Positions 37,998 to 48,375 of a stretch of 64,000 nt of DNA are shown here, in pieces; the first letter of the stretch is position 1; each line of letters opens with the position of its first letter. The translations under genes were made by a program, and so were the position numbers. The notes beneath the pieces are model-generated. The model was not told the DNA's origin and searched no databases. It worked only from the letters and a program-made list of their open reading frames with translations. This DNA comes from Bacillota bacterium (GTDB lineage: Bacteria; Bacillota; Clostridia; Peptostreptococcales; Anaerovoracaceae). The DNA lies in contig JAQXIX010000029.1 of NCBI GenBank assembly GCA_029008005.1, positions 1-64,000 on the forward strand, read 5' to 3'.

Positions 37998-38966
37998 ATG
38001 AAACTGCTGGAAGTAAAAAACCTTAAGACATATTTCACCATCAGGCAAGGTACAGTGAAGGCCGTGGATGGAATCAGCTTCGACCTTGATTACGGCGAAG
38101 CGCTGGGTCTTGTGGGAGAATCAGGCTGCGGCAAGACAACAAGTGCTTTGAGTATAGCTCATATACTGCCGAAAGAAGGCAGAATTGTTGATGGCGAGAT
38201 TCTCCTGGAGGGTGTTGACCTTGCCGGGATGACCGAAAAAGAAATAAATAAATACAGATGGAATGATGTCTCAATCTGCTTTCAGGGTGCGATGAACGCA
38301 TTAAATCCTGTAATGAAAATAGGGGACCAGATAGCAGAGGCAATCGAGCTCCACCAGGGACTTGATCGAAAAGAGGCCCTTAAGAAAGCGTCTTCCCTGC
38401 TGGAACTTGTTGATATACCCGGAGAACGAATCAATAACTACCCCCATGAGTTCTCGGGAGGTATGAAGCAGAGAGTTATGATAGCCATGGCTCTGGCCTG
38501 CGATCCTAAAATAATGATAGGTGATGAACCTACAACAGCACTTGATGTAATGGTTCAGGCTCAGATTCTTAATCTGATCGAAAAACTCAGGGCTGAGTTT
38601 AACATGGGATTTATTCTCATAACCCATGATCTTTCGATTCTGGCTGAAACCTGCGATAAGATTGCCGTAATGTACGCCGGGAAGATTGTTGAGATTGCAA
38701 GGTCCGAAGATATTTTTAAACACACATCGCATCCTTACACGGATAAACTCATTAAATGCTTTCCTGACGTGACGGCAGGCAAAGTGATGCCTGAGGGAAT
38801 TCCGGGTGCACCGCCGAATATGCTGAATGTTCCTCCGGGATGTCCTTTTGCGCCGAGATGCGATATAGCCTGCGACAAGTGCAGGCAGGAAGTACCTGAA
38901 CCTGTTGAAGTGGGTCCGGATCATTTCGTAAGCTGTCATAACTGGGAGGTGATTGCCAATGGCTAA
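37998..38966 (+). CDS. Peptide ABC transporter ATP-binding protein (DppD-like)
   Basis: GESGCGKTTSALSIAHILP, FSGGMKQRVMIAMALACDPKIMIGDEPTTALDVMVQAQIL, oligopeptide C-terminal motif CPFAPRC. Confidence 0.93.
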   Translation: MKLLEVKNLKTYFTIRQGTVKAVDGISFDLDYGEALGLVGESGCGKTTSALSIAHILPKEGRIVDGEILLEGVDLAGMTEKEINKYRWNDVSICFQGAMNALNPVMKIGDQIAEAIELHQGLDRKEALKKASSLLELVDIPGERINNYPHEFSGGMKQRVMIAMALACDPKIMIGDEPTTALDVMVQAQILNLIEKLRAEFNMGFILITHDLSILAETCDKIAVMYAGKIVEIARSEDIFKHTSHPYTDKLIKCFPDVTAGKVMPEGIPGAPPNMLNVPPGCPFAPRCDIACDKCRQEVPEPVEVGPDHFVSCHNWEVIANG

Positions 38967-39930
38967 GATTTTTGAAGTCGAAAACCTGAAAGTTCACTTC
39001 AAGCTTAAGGGAACCTTTGGCAGCGCTGCGAAGACAGTTAAGGCTGTTGACGGTGTTTCCTTCAGCATTGAAGAGGGAGAAGTGCTTTCACTGGTCGGCG
39101 AATCGGGGAGCGGTAAAACCACAACAGGTAAAGCGTTGCTGCAGCTTGTTCCTTATACGTGCAACAGGATGAAGTTTAAGGGAGAAGAAATCGAGAAGAC
39201 TAAAGCGGGTCTGAAGAAATTCAGACAGCAGGCACAGATGATTTATCAGGATCCTTATCAGTCCCTTAACCCAAGAAACGAAATACTCGATATTGTTTCA
39301 GAGCCTCTTATGGTCAATAAATTGACGAAAAGTGAGTCTGACAGACTTGAGCGCAGTAAAAATGCACTGGAGGAGGCCGGACTGGCACCGGGTGAAGATT
39401 ATTTCTTCAGATATCCGTATGAATTGTCGGGAGGTCAGAGACAGAGAGTAGTAATAGCAAGTTCAATGATAATGAAGCCGGATTTTGTCGTAGCTGATGA
39501 ACCTGTTTCTATGCTTGATGCATCTATTCGTACGGGTATTCTCAGACTTATGATGAAGTTCAGGGAAGAGACTGGTGTATCATACCTTTTTATTACTCAT
39601 GATTTGTCTTTGGCATGGCTGATATCAGACAGAATTGCCATAATGTATCTGGGTAAAATCATGGAAATAGGAAGCTCCGATATTATTGTAAACGGTGGAG
39701 TTCATCCCTATACAAAAGCACTGGCGGAAATAATGCCTAAACCCGGCAAATCTCGCCGGGGAGCCAGAAATGTCCTGGCCGGGGAAACACCGGATCCGAC
39801 GGAAGTCGTGGAGGGATGTAAATTCTGCAGCAGATGTCCTGTTCGTATGGAAAAATGTGAGGCGGAGGAGCCGCCGATGTTTGAAGTAGAACAGGGACAT
39901 CAGGTTGCCTGCTGGAGGGCAATGAAATGA
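38959..39930 (+). CDS. Peptide ABC transporter ATP-binding protein (DppF-like)
   Basis: GESGSGKTTTGKALLQL, LSGGQRQRVVIASSMIMKPDFVVADEPVSMLDASIRTGIL. Start ATG 38959 after GGGAGG. Confidence 0.92.
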   Translation: MAKIFEVENLKVHFKLKGTFGSAAKTVKAVDGVSFSIEEGEVLSLVGESGSGKTTTGKALLQLVPYTCNRMKFKGEEIEKTKAGLKKFRQQAQMIYQDPYQSLNPRNEILDIVSEPLMVNKLTKSESDRLERSKNALEEAGLAPGEDYFFRYPYELSGGQRQRVVIASSMIMKPDFVVADEPVSMLDASIRTGILRLMMKFREETGVSYLFITHDLSLAWLISDRIAIMYLGKIMEIGSSDIIVNGGVHPYTKALAEIMPKPGKSRRGARNVLAGETPDPTEVVEGCKFCSRCPVRMEKCEAEEPPMFEVEQGHQVACWRAMK

Positions 39931-41123
39931 CTGTAAAAGAACGAATCATTACTGAAGTAAACAAAATAGATATAGCTGAGCTCACATCCAGTCTGGTAAA
40001 ATTAAAAAGTTATTCCTTTATGGAGAATCAGGAGCAGGAAGTTGCGGAATACATCTGCGACTTCCTGATTTCCAACGGAATTGAAGCAGAGCTTAATTAT
40101 GCCGCGCCGGGAAGACCTAATGTGATAGCGTCAATTGGTGAAGGCGGAGGGCCTGTTCTGATGCTCAACGGTCACATTGATACTGTACCTGCATACGATA
40201 TGCCGGATGCTTTCGCAGGAGAGATCAGAGACGGAAGAGTATACGGAAGAGGTTCATGCGATATGAAGGGTTCTGTTGCTGCTATGATGGCAGCTATAAT
40301 AGGAATAAAAAACTCAGGTGTCAAGCTGAAGGGAAAAGTAGTTTTCGCAGCGGTTGCGGATGAAGAAGAAGCCGGAATCGGGACAAAAACTCTTCTTAAA
40401 AACTGGTGTAATGCAGACGCCGTTATTGTCGGTGAACCATCTGGTCTTCGTATCGGTCTCGGGAACAAGGGCCTTGAATGGATAAAGGTTGATTTTTTTG
40501 GCAAGAAAGTTCACGGCGGAGAGCAGAAAAACGGAATTAATGCTATTGAAATGGCAGCCAGATTCATTTCGTATCTGACGGAGGTATATGTGCCGAAGCT
40601 GGACAAGAGGACAGCCGAATACCTGGGAAGCGCAAGTCTGAATATAGGAACGATTTCGGGAGGAGATCAGCCGAGCACAGTTGCCGACAGTTGTACGGTA
40701 ACTTTTGACAGAAGATCTATACCGGGAGAATCTGTAGAAGATGTTTATAGAGAAATAAACGAAATACTGGAATTTCTTGGAGAAAAGTATCCGGGATTCA
40801 GTGCCAGTGCAAGTGATCTGATTGAAGGTAACAATGAATTGCCTCATCTGGCATTTTGCACCTCACCTGAAGCGGAAATTGTTAAGGCTGCACAGGCAGC
40901 GGCAAATGAAACAGGAATCGGTGAAAGACCTCTTGAGGGAATGTCTTTCTGGACGGATGCAGGATTCATAGCCAATAATACTGACGCAGAGTGTATAATA
41001 TTAGGACCGGGTGAAATGGCTGTATGTCACACGGCAAATGAAAATATTTCCATAGATCAGCTGGAAAAGGGAGCGGCAATGTTCGCACTAACGGCTCTGG
41101 AATACTGTGGAGAGGAAATTTGA
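39927..41123 (+). CDS. M20-family peptidase/deacylase (ArgE/DapE-like)
   Basis: Metal-site motifs (MLNGHIDTVPAYD, GRGSCDMKGSVAAMMAAI, AAVADEEEAGIGTKTLL). Confidence 0.88.
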   Translation: MTVKERIITEVNKIDIAELTSSLVKLKSYSFMENQEQEVAEYICDFLISNGIEAELNYAAPGRPNVIASIGEGGGPVLMLNGHIDTVPAYDMPDAFAGEIRDGRVYGRGSCDMKGSVAAMMAAIIGIKNSGVKLKGKVVFAAVADEEEAGIGTKTLLKNWCNADAVIVGEPSGLRIGLGNKGLEWIKVDFFGKKVHGGEQKNGINAIEMAARFISYLTEVYVPKLDKRTAEYLGSASLNIGTISGGDQPSTVADSCTVTFDRRSIPGESVEDVYREINEILEFLGEKYPGFSASASDLIEGNNELPHLAFCTSPEAEIVKAAQAAANETGIGERPLEGMSFWTDAGFIANNTDAECIILGPGEMAVCHTANENISIDQLEKGAAMFALTALEYCGEEI

Positions 41124-41881
41124 TGGCAAAAGAAACAAGTAAGACAAGTATAGAAAAGGCGCTGGACATACTAAGTATATTCAGCGAAGAGCCTTATGAA
41201 TATTCCGTGATGGATATTGTGAAAATCACAGGGATGAACAGAACTACGGTTTACAGGGATTTGACAGCTTTTGAAAACTACGGTCTTATAATGAAAGCCG
41301 AAGATAACAGGAAATACACACTGGGTCCTTTAGCTTATCACATGGGCAGTGCATATCTCACAAAAGCAGATTACGAAGAAAAAATACTCAATATTCTTGA
41401 GAAAATAGGTGAGGAAACCAAGGAATCCGTCGGGCTGGCAAGAAGAGACGGAGACAAGATTGTTTCAATTTATTCTGTTGAAATACACCAGGCCATAAAA
41501 ATAAACGACAAGCCGGGGACTTTTTATCCGATAAACAGAGGAACATACGGTAAATGCCTTACGGCTTTCAGGGATGATCCCATTACACGTGAACAGCTTG
41601 AGAAAATGGATTTCGAAAAGGAAGCTCCGAGGACGTTAACAGAACCGGATGAGATTTTGCTTGAATATGAGAAAATCAGAAATGACGGATATGTAACAAG
41701 CGTTGAGGAATCTTATGCGTATGCCATAGGAGTCGGTGTTCCTCTCAGGAGTCCGGACGGTAAAGTCAGAAATGTGGTAGCAGTTTCCTTCTTTATGCAG
41801 GACGGCTACGAGAAGAAGATGGAAGATATAAAAAGAGTACTCTTTAAGTATCAGTCCGAAATAGAAAAATATCTGAGATGA
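41123..41881 (+). CDS. IclR-family transcriptional regulator
   Basis: wHTH (YSVMDIVKITGMNRTTVYRDLTAFENYGLI) and IclR effector domain (INRGTYGKCLTAF ... SVEESYAYAIGVGVPLRSPDGKV). Confidence 0.88.
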   Translation: MAKETSKTSIEKALDILSIFSEEPYEYSVMDIVKITGMNRTTVYRDLTAFENYGLIMKAEDNRKYTLGPLAYHMGSAYLTKADYEEKILNILEKIGEETKESVGLARRDGDKIVSIYSVEIHQAIKINDKPGTFYPINRGTYGKCLTAFRDDPITREQLEKMDFEKEAPRTLTEPDEILLEYEKIRNDGYVTSVEESYAYAIGVGVPLRSPDGKVRNVVAVSFFMQDGYEKKMEDIKRVLFKYQSEIEKYLR

Positions 41882-43206
41882 GTGATTTGAATATAATCGA
41901 AAAAAAAGAATACATCGACGGAATTCTGAAAGACCTTTCGGGACTTATCGGAATACCTAGTGTATCCGATGACAGGAAGCAAGTAAAAAAAGCATTGGAT
42001 TACGTAATTGAACTGGGAAAGAGCATGGGATTTGAAACGGGAATCTTTTCCCATGGAAGAGTCGGTGTAATTGAATGGGGCACAGGACCGGAAACTCTGG
42101 GAATTCTTGTTCATGTGGACGTTGTCCCGCCGGATCCTTTGGAACAATGGGAAATCGATCCCTTTGAAGCAGTAATCAGAGACGGTAAAATCTTCGGGCG
42201 CGGGACAATGGACGACAAGGGCATGGTGATAGCCAGTCTGCATGCCATGAAGGCTGTTAAGGACATGGCTGCGGAAGAGGGACTGGCTCCGTACAAAAAG
42301 GTTCAGCTGATTATCGGAACTCAGGAAGAAGCCGAATGGGACGACATGTACGAATATGTAGCGTCAAACCCTCTTCCTGATTACGGATTTACTCCCGATG
42401 GCGAATTTCCATATGCCAATATAGAAAAAGGAATTGTCGATATAGACATGATTTTCCCGCTTCCGGATGATCGACGGGTTATTTCTGTTGAAGCAGGATC
42501 TGCGGTAAATGCTATTCCGGCCTTTGCAAAGGCTGTGTTTTCTAATGGAAAAACTCTTGAGGCAAAGGGAAGGACATGTCATTCATGTGATCCCGCGAAG
42601 GGAGAAAACGCAGTATTTAACCTTACTGAGAAGCTGAAGGAAGCTGAGGGGGACAGTGAACTGACAAACATCCTTGAAATGATCGAGGAGGCTTTCGGTG
42701 ACTGTTACGGAAGCAATCTGCCTATTTACAAAGAAAGTGAATACTATGACGGCGAATGGGTTCACAGGAATGTTTTTTCGCCTACCCTTGTTAAAACATC
42801 CGATAATGAGCTTCGGATTACAGTAGATGTAAGATTTGCCTACGGCACAGAGCCGGAGGAAATAATTGATTGCATGAAAACACTTGCCGAAGGACACGGA
42901 GGAAGAATCGAGTCAGTTTCTGTCATGCCTGCAGTATTTGTTTCACGAGACAGGCCTTTTCTCAAGGTGTTTGATGAAGCATACGAGAAACATTCGGGAC
43001 TTCCCTATTCCGGAAGTGTTGCTATGGGCGGATCCTATGCCAAGACAATGCCTAATATTGTTTCATGGGGTCCTATTTTCCCGGGTGAAGAAGATTTTTG
43101 TCACGAACCGAATGAGTATATGAGTATTGAATCGCTGGAAAAGTGTTTCATGATATATTCTGAGGCAATAAAAAAGCTTTTGTTTGAAAACAAAAGCTTT
43201 AAGTAA
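41878..43206 (+). CDS. M20-family dipeptidase (PepV/Sapep-like)
   Basis: ILVHVDVVPPDPLEQWEIDPFEAVIRDGKIFGRGTMDDKGMVIASLHAMK and QEEAEWDDMYEY. Confidence 0.85.
   Translation: MSDLNIIEKKEYIDGILKDLSGLIGIPSVSDDRKQVKKALDYVIELGKSMGFETGIFSHGRVGVIEWGTGPETLGILVHVDVVPPDPLEQWEIDPFEAVIRDGKIFGRGTMDDKGMVIASLHAMKAVKDMAAEEGLAPYKKVQLIIGTQEEAEWDDMYEYVASNPLPDYGFTPDGEFPYANIEKGIVDIDMIFPLPDDRRVISVEAGSAVNAIPAFAKAVFSNGKTLEAKGRTCHSCDPAKGENAVFNLTEKLKEAEGDSELTNILEMIEEAFGDCYGSNLPIYKESEYYDGEWVHRNVFSPTLVKTSDNELRITVDVRFAYGTEPEEIIDCMKTLAEGHGGRIESVSVMPAVFVSRDRPFLKVFDEAYEKHSGLPYSGSVAMGGSYAKTMPNIVSWGPIFPGEEDFCHEPNEYMSIESLEKCFMIYSEAIKKLLFENKSFK
43172..43201. terminator. Probable bidirectional terminator overlapping the 3' end of the upstream CDS
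   Basis: AAAGCTTTTGTTT/AAACAAAAGCTTT-type inverted repeat within the last codons of the M20 gene (KKLLFENKSFK*). Confidence 0.6.
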
Positions 43207-43213
43207 AAGTTTA

Positions 43214-44719
43214 TTATCTGTTTATCAGCTGCTTGCGTATTATCTTACCGTTGAAGGTTCTCGGGATTTCATCAATCTCCTCAATATATTTAGGAAGCTT
43301 GTTGGCGTCGAGAACCTCAGCGAGGAAACTCTTAAAGGATTTATCGTTATATTCAACGCCTTCTGCAAGCACTATGTAGAGTTTAGGTGCCTGACCTGTC
43401 AGGGAATCTTCCACAGGAACGCAGGCACAGTCTTCAATCATGTCATTTTTGATGACCATGCTTTCAATTTCTTCCGGGCTTATTTTGACTCCACCGTAAT
43501 TTATCACGTCGTCTTTTCTTCCCAGCATGTAAACATAACCGTCTTCGTCTATGTATCCCAGATCCTTTGTATATATGTAGTCACCGTCAGGCATTGCTTC
43601 GGCAGTAAGCTCCGGAGCTTTGAAGTATTCCTTCATGTTGATTGCACCTGAACTTGCAAGGAACCCGAGATTATCGGGAGATGATTTGATTTCGTTTCTG
43701 TTTTCGTCAACGACGATAAAATGTGCATTCACAGCAGGTTTGCCTATACATCCCGGAGCCTTCGGAGCACCGTTAAAATCCATAAGGCATGAACAGCCTG
43801 CCTCAGTGCTTCCGTAGAAGTTGTAAAGTCTCGTATTCGGCAGAATTCTTGAAAGATGTTCTTTATCTTCTTCCGAAAGAGGTGCAGAACCCAGCTGAAT
43901 GTAGTCAAGCACGTCTTTATAATCACCCAGTCTGTCTTTTGACAGCTTGAATATTATCGAAAGCATACTCGGTGACAGATCCATTGAAGTGACCTTATAT
44001 TCGTCCATCATTCCGAAAACTTTCTTCAGAAGCATTATTCCGTCAACGAAAACAACACTGCTTCCGTTTACCATATTGGCGTAAGTTCTCCTCAATCCGT
44101 GAGAATGACTTGTAGGCATCGGAATCATCTCAACGTTCTCCGGCTTCATCTTAACACCGCAGCACACGTTTTCCGCAATTGCTATGTCATTTCCGTGAGT
44201 AAGGACGATACCCTTGCTCTTGCCTGTCGTTCCCGTTGAGAAGAGAATTTCCGAAACAACATCTCTGTCCGGGAAGTCTATTACTTCCAGATCTTCTATT
44301 GATCCTCGATATACTCCGTCACGCTCACATCCAAGAGCAAAAGCATCAGATGTACTGATGTCAAAATGCGGAACTGAGGAAAGTTCGTCTACCGGTGATG
44401 TTCCGATATGGAGAACCGCATCTGTATCCTGCGAGATTTCGAGAATGCGGTTTAATGCAGCATTTTTTTCGAGAGGAACAAATACTGCTTTCAGAAGATG
44501 AAGTGCGAATTCGCATATCATGTAATCGACACTCTGATTACATTCAACAACTACACAGGAGCCTCTTCTTACTCCCAGACTTTCGAAATGCATTGCAAGT
44601 CCGCAAATGCTGTCCCAAACTTGTTTATATGTCAGAGACTTTCTTTCATCGGCCAGACACAGTCTGTCCGGATTAGCAAGCGCATTATGCGCGAGATTTT
44701 CAACTATTGATGAATACAT
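43214..44719 (-). CDS. AMP-dependent acyl-CoA synthetase/ligase (class I adenylate-forming)
   Basis: ANL motifs (ILFSTGTTGKSKGIVLTHGN, YNFYGSTEAG, KDLGYIDEDGYVYMLGRKDDVINYGGVKISPEEIE). Track ORF begins 44746. Confidence 0.88.
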   Translation of the reverse strand: MYSSIVENLAHNALANPDRLCLADERKSLTYKQVWDSICGLAMHFESLGVRRGSCVVVECNQSVDYMICEFALHLLKAVFVPLEKNAALNRILEISQDTDAVLHIGTSPVDELSSVPHFDISTSDAFALGCERDGVYRGSIEDLEVIDFPDRDVVSEILFSTGTTGKSKGIVLTHGNDIAIAENVCCGVKMKPENVEMIPMPTSHSHGLRRTYANMVNGSSVVFVDGIMLLKKVFGMMDEYKVTSMDLSPSMLSIIFKLSKDRLGDYKDVLDYIQLGSAPLSEEDKEHLSRILPNTRLYNFYGSTEAGCSCLMDFNGAPKAPGCIGKPAVNAHFIVVDENRNEIKSSPDNLGFLASSGAINMKEYFKAPELTAEAMPDGDYIYTKDLGYIDEDGYVYMLGRKDDVINYGGVKISPEEIESMVIKNDMIEDCACVPVEDSLTGQAPKLYIVLAEGVEYNDKSFKSFLAEVLDANKLPKYIEEIDEIPRTFNGKIIRKQLINR

Positions 44720-44795
44720 ATCATACCTCCGACAGAAATATAACATATTAATATTTACAAATCAATGATATATGATTAGAATAGTGGGGGTATAA

Positions 44796-46262
44796 ATGCC
44801 GAGTTATCATAATTCGAAAAAATATAAATTAGGAGTGTGGAGTTACTTGAAAAAAAGAGTTATCAATCTTGTAATAGGACCGGTACTGTTTTTGATTTGC
44901 TATTTTCTTCTGCCGGAATCCTTCTTTGACACAGCTGCAGCCAGAGGGGCAATCGGTACAATAGCATGGATGGCATACTGGTGGATAACGGGACCTGTGG
45001 ATTTTGCTGTCACAGGATTTCTGCCGATTATTGTAAATGCATTGTTTCAGCTGTGCGATATGTCGCTGGTGATTTCCAATTATGCGGATGAAATAATCCT
45101 TCTGCTTCTGGGAGCGTCGCTGATAACAGCAGCCTGGGAAATAACAGGACTGGACAAGAGAATTGCGTCGATGTTCCTGATGCTGATAGGGAGCAACCTG
45201 AGGAATCAGATAATATTCTGGTTTTTACTGTCAACGATTCTGTCATCGGTGCTGCCGAATGCCGTAGTGTGTGCGGCAATAACACCTATTGCCGTTTCGA
45301 TGCTGAAATACGTAGGTATAAATGAAATTCAGGAGAGCAACACAGGTTCGATGATTTTGCTTACCATAGCTTACGGGGCAGGTGTCGGAGGACTCGTATC
45401 GCCTCTCGGCGGAGCCATGAACCTCGTGGCCGTAGATTATCTGCAGCAGGTTTCGGGACAGGAATTTATTTATTGGCACTGGGTTGTGCGTTTTCTTCCT
45501 ATTGCAGTAATACTCGTGGCAAGCAACATTATATACCTTGTGCTTTGCTGTAAGAAAAACGATCATCTCGGTCAGTCAAAGGAATACTTTGTGGAACAGT
45601 ACAGAGCCATGGGGAAAATGAGAAATGACGAGAAATGGGCTCTCGGCTTATTTCTTCTGGCAACAGTCCTGGCATTTACAAGACAGTTTTATCAGGATAT
45701 ACTGCCGGGACTTAAGCCTGCATATGTGTTTATCGGCTGCGCTATTATCGCCTTTATTATTATGGAAAAAGACGGCGGCAGACTTATGACGTGGAAGTCA
45801 GCGGAAAGAAAAGTAATATGGGATCTTCTCTATATTTTCGCAGGCGGTCTGGCAGCAGGAACACTTATTAATGAAACGGGAGCTACAGGTGCCATTGGCA
45901 AGGCAATGGCTTCGATGAATCTGGATGGCGGATTCTTCACGATTCTTGTAATAATCACTGTGACTATTCTCATGTCTGATATGACATCCAATACTGCTAC
46001 AGCAGCGGTGGCACTGCCTGTTATAATAAGTATCGTGCAGGGAATAGGACTCGATCCGGTTCCGTATATTTACATTACGGCTATCGGCGTCAACCTGTCA
46101 TATATGTTGCCAACATCAATAAGAGCAATACCGGTGGGATACGGACTAAGTCCTAAATTTATGCTTAAGAAGGGCGTAGTGATTACAGTAATGGTAATAC
46201 TTCTTATGACGGTTGTCTCCTGGATTATGATGACGTATATTCCGGGATTCAGCAACGTATAA
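44796..46262 (+). CDS. SLC13/DASS-family anion symporter
   Basis: Multi-TM protein (VDFAVTGFLPIIVNALF, GAGVGGLVSPLGGAMNLVAVDYL, MSDMTSNTATAAVALPVIISI). Confidence 0.83.
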   Translation: MPSYHNSKKYKLGVWSYLKKRVINLVIGPVLFLICYFLLPESFFDTAAARGAIGTIAWMAYWWITGPVDFAVTGFLPIIVNALFQLCDMSLVISNYADEIILLLLGASLITAAWEITGLDKRIASMFLMLIGSNLRNQIIFWFLLSTILSSVLPNAVVCAAITPIAVSMLKYVGINEIQESNTGSMILLTIAYGAGVGGLVSPLGGAMNLVAVDYLQQVSGQEFIYWHWVVRFLPIAVILVASNIIYLVLCCKKNDHLGQSKEYFVEQYRAMGKMRNDEKWALGLFLLATVLAFTRQFYQDILPGLKPAYVFIGCAIIAFIIMEKDGGRLMTWKSAERKVIWDLLYIFAGGLAAGTLINETGATGAIGKAMASMNLDGGFFTILVIITVTILMSDMTSNTATAAVALPVIISIVQGIGLDPVPYIYITAIGVNLSYMLPTSIRAIPVGYGLSPKFMLKKGVVITVMVILLMTVVSWIMMTYIPGFSNV

Positions 46263-46281
46263 TATCAATAAAGGAAAAGTA

Positions 46282-47208
46282 ATGAAAAACAACGGAGGAG
46301 AAGAATACATAAGAATAATTGCTGAAATGAAAAGCATTTCGGCAGCAGCGGAGGTTATCGGAATTACCCAGCCGGCTCTAAGCGCTTTTCTCAAGAAACA
46401 GGAAAAAGAGCTGAACACAGTGCTTTTTGACAGATCCAAGGTGCCTCTGGAGCTTACTGAATCGGGAAAAGCGTATCTGAATTACATTGAAAAGCACAGG
46501 CTTATGCTAAGACAGCTGAAACAGGAAATATCAGATATCGATAAACTGAAGACAGGTCATCTGGCAATAGGAGGAGCTACGTTTTTTAATATTGCCTATC
46601 TGCCTGTTGTGATTGAGCGATACCAGCGTGAATATCCGGGAATTGACATAGAGATTGTCGACGGAAAAATCCCGGAAATTACCGCAAAGGCACAACAAGG
46701 AGAACTGGACCTGTTTATTACTCCTATTGCCGGAGAAGACAGCAGATTTCAATATGAGAAATTCATTTCGGAGGATATTTATCTGGCGGTACCGTCGGAG
46801 TGGGATGTTAACGATAAAATTGGACAGCCTTATTCAGATGGTATAAAATATGTGACAGAAAGTGATTTCAGAGAACTTTGCAGATACACGTTTATTGTTC
46901 TTAAGGAAGACCAGCATATAGGCAAAATAATGCGTGAGCTTTTCTCCAGATATGACGCTTATCCGGAGAAAACTGTTATCGCCGAACAGACGATGACTAC
47001 TCTGGCTCTGACAATTAAAGGTGTCGGAATATCGATGATAACCGAAAGCAGCATAAGAAACTGCGGTCTGGCAGATTTGCCGGAACTTTATATGGCGGAT
47101 GAAAGCCTTTGCAGGAGGGACATGTATATTGCCCATGCAGGCGACAGATACCTTTCGAGACCTGCGGAGGAGTTTATCCGAATACTTAAAGAGGAGTACA
47201 GAAAATGA
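46282..47208 (+). CDS. LysR-family transcriptional regulator
   Basis: N-terminal HTH ([45 protein letters not shown]) and LysR substrate-binding fold. Confidence 0.9.
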   Translation: MKNNGGEEYIRIIAEMKSISAAAEVIGITQPALSAFLKKQEKELNTVLFDRSKVPLELTESGKAYLNYIEKHRLMLRQLKQEISDIDKLKTGHLAIGGATFFNIAYLPVVIERYQREYPGIDIEIVDGKIPEITAKAQQGELDLFITPIAGEDSRFQYEKFISEDIYLAVPSEWDVNDKIGQPYSDGIKYVTESDFRELCRYTFIVLKEDQHIGKIMRELFSRYDAYPEKTVIAEQTMTTLALTIKGVGISMITESSIRNCGLADLPELYMADESLCRRDMYIAHAGDRYLSRPAEEFIRILKEEYRK

Positions 47209-47666
47209 GATGTCCATATTGTGAAAACGAAGACAGCAAGGTAATTGATTCCAGACATACGGAAGACGGCAAGGCTATAAGAAGGCGCAGAGAATGTGAG
47301 GCATGCGGACGCAGATTCACAACATATGAAAAGATTGAAGAAATGATTCTGATGATAATCAAAAAGGACGGAAGCCGCCAGGCCTTTGACAGAAACAAGC
47401 TGATGAACGGAATAATAAGAGCCTGTGAGAAGCGGCCTGTCTCCGTTACTGATATCGAGAAGATTGTTGACGATATAGAACGAGGTCTTAACAACACGAT
47501 GGAAAAGGAAGTAGAAAGCACTTTTCTGGGAGAACTTGTCATGGAACGGCTTAAAGATCTTGATGAAGTGGCATATGTTCGCTTCGCGTCGGTATACAGG
47601 CAGTTTACTGATGTAAATACATTTGTGCAGGAGGTTGAAAAACTTCTTACGAACAGAAAAAGTTGA
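47205..47666 (+). CDS. nrdR: Transcriptional repressor NrdR
   Basis: [17 protein letters not shown]...[20 protein letters not shown] Zn-ribbon plus ATP-cone. Confidence 0.97.
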   Translation: MRCPYCENEDSKVIDSRHTEDGKAIRRRRECEACGRRFTTYEKIEEMILMIIKKDGSRQAFDRNKLMNGIIRACEKRPVSVTDIEKIVDDIERGLNNTMEKEVESTFLGELVMERLKDLDEVAYVRFASVYRQFTDVNTFVQEVEKLLTNRKS

Positions 47667-47680
47667 GAGAGGGAGATTGT

Positions 47681-48337
47681 ATGAACAGCAAATACAGAAT
47701 AGCTATAGACGGTCCGAGCGGAGCCGGTAAAAGTACGATTGCCAAAGCAGTTGCCGGGAAGCTGGGCATTGATTATATCGATACGGGAGCTATGTACAGA
47801 GCTATCGGATACAAAGCAGGAAGGGAGAACGTAGAACCTGAGGACAAAGAGAGACTGTCTGAAATGCTTGCAGATACTGAGATAGATTTTTCCGATGGAA
47901 ACATTATACTCGACGGTGAGAACGTCAACAGCCTTATAAGGACACCTGAGGTGTCTATGCTGGCATCAAAGTATTCGGCAGTTCGGGAGGTAAGAGAAAA
48001 GCTGGTCGAACTCCAGAGGAATATGGGAATGCGAAAAAGTGTCATCATGGACGGCAGAGACATAGGAACCAACGTACTGAAAGATGCAGAGTACAAAATT
48101 TTCCTTACTGCTTCCGCTGAGGAAAGAGCAGATCGTCGATTCAGGGAGCTTCAGGAAAAGGGCCGTGAACAAAGTTACGATTCTGTACTTGAAGATATTA
48201 AACAGCGGGATCACAATGACATGACAAGAAAACTGAATCCGCTTCGAAAGGCAGAAGATGCAATTGAACTGGATACTACGGGAATGGACATCGAACAGGT
48301 AATCGAAGCTGTGATGGACATTGTTTACAAAAAATGA
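47681..48337 (+). CDS. cmk: Cytidylate kinase
   Basis: IAIDGPSGAGKSTIAKAVAGKLGIDYIDTGAMYRA; IMDGRDIGTNVLKDAEYKIFLTA. Confidence 0.95.
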   Translation: MNSKYRIAIDGPSGAGKSTIAKAVAGKLGIDYIDTGAMYRAIGYKAGRENVEPEDKERLSEMLADTEIDFSDGNIILDGENVNSLIRTPEVSMLASKYSAVREVREKLVELQRNMGMRKSVIMDGRDIGTNVLKDAEYKIFLTASAEERADRRFRELQEKGREQSYDSVLEDIKQRDHNDMTRKLNPLRKAEDAIELDTTGMDIEQVIEAVMDIVYKK

Positions 48338-48347
48338 AATTAATGGT

Positions 48348-48375
48348 AAAATACTCCTTGAAAGGAGTATTTTTT
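48348..48375 (+). promoter_or_regulatory. Terminator-like hairpin sequestering the radC Shine-Dalgarno
   Basis: 11-bp stem AAAATACTCCT (48348-48358)/AGGAGTATTTT (48363-48373); the AAAGGAG SD (48361-48367) lies mostly in the 3' arm, 8 nt before ATG 48376. Confidence 0.7.

Noticed and set aside
48348-48375. Ordinary cmk terminator only
   Set aside because: Kept as a regulatory finding instead because the 3' arm includes the radC Shine-Dalgarno; a plain terminator call would miss this.
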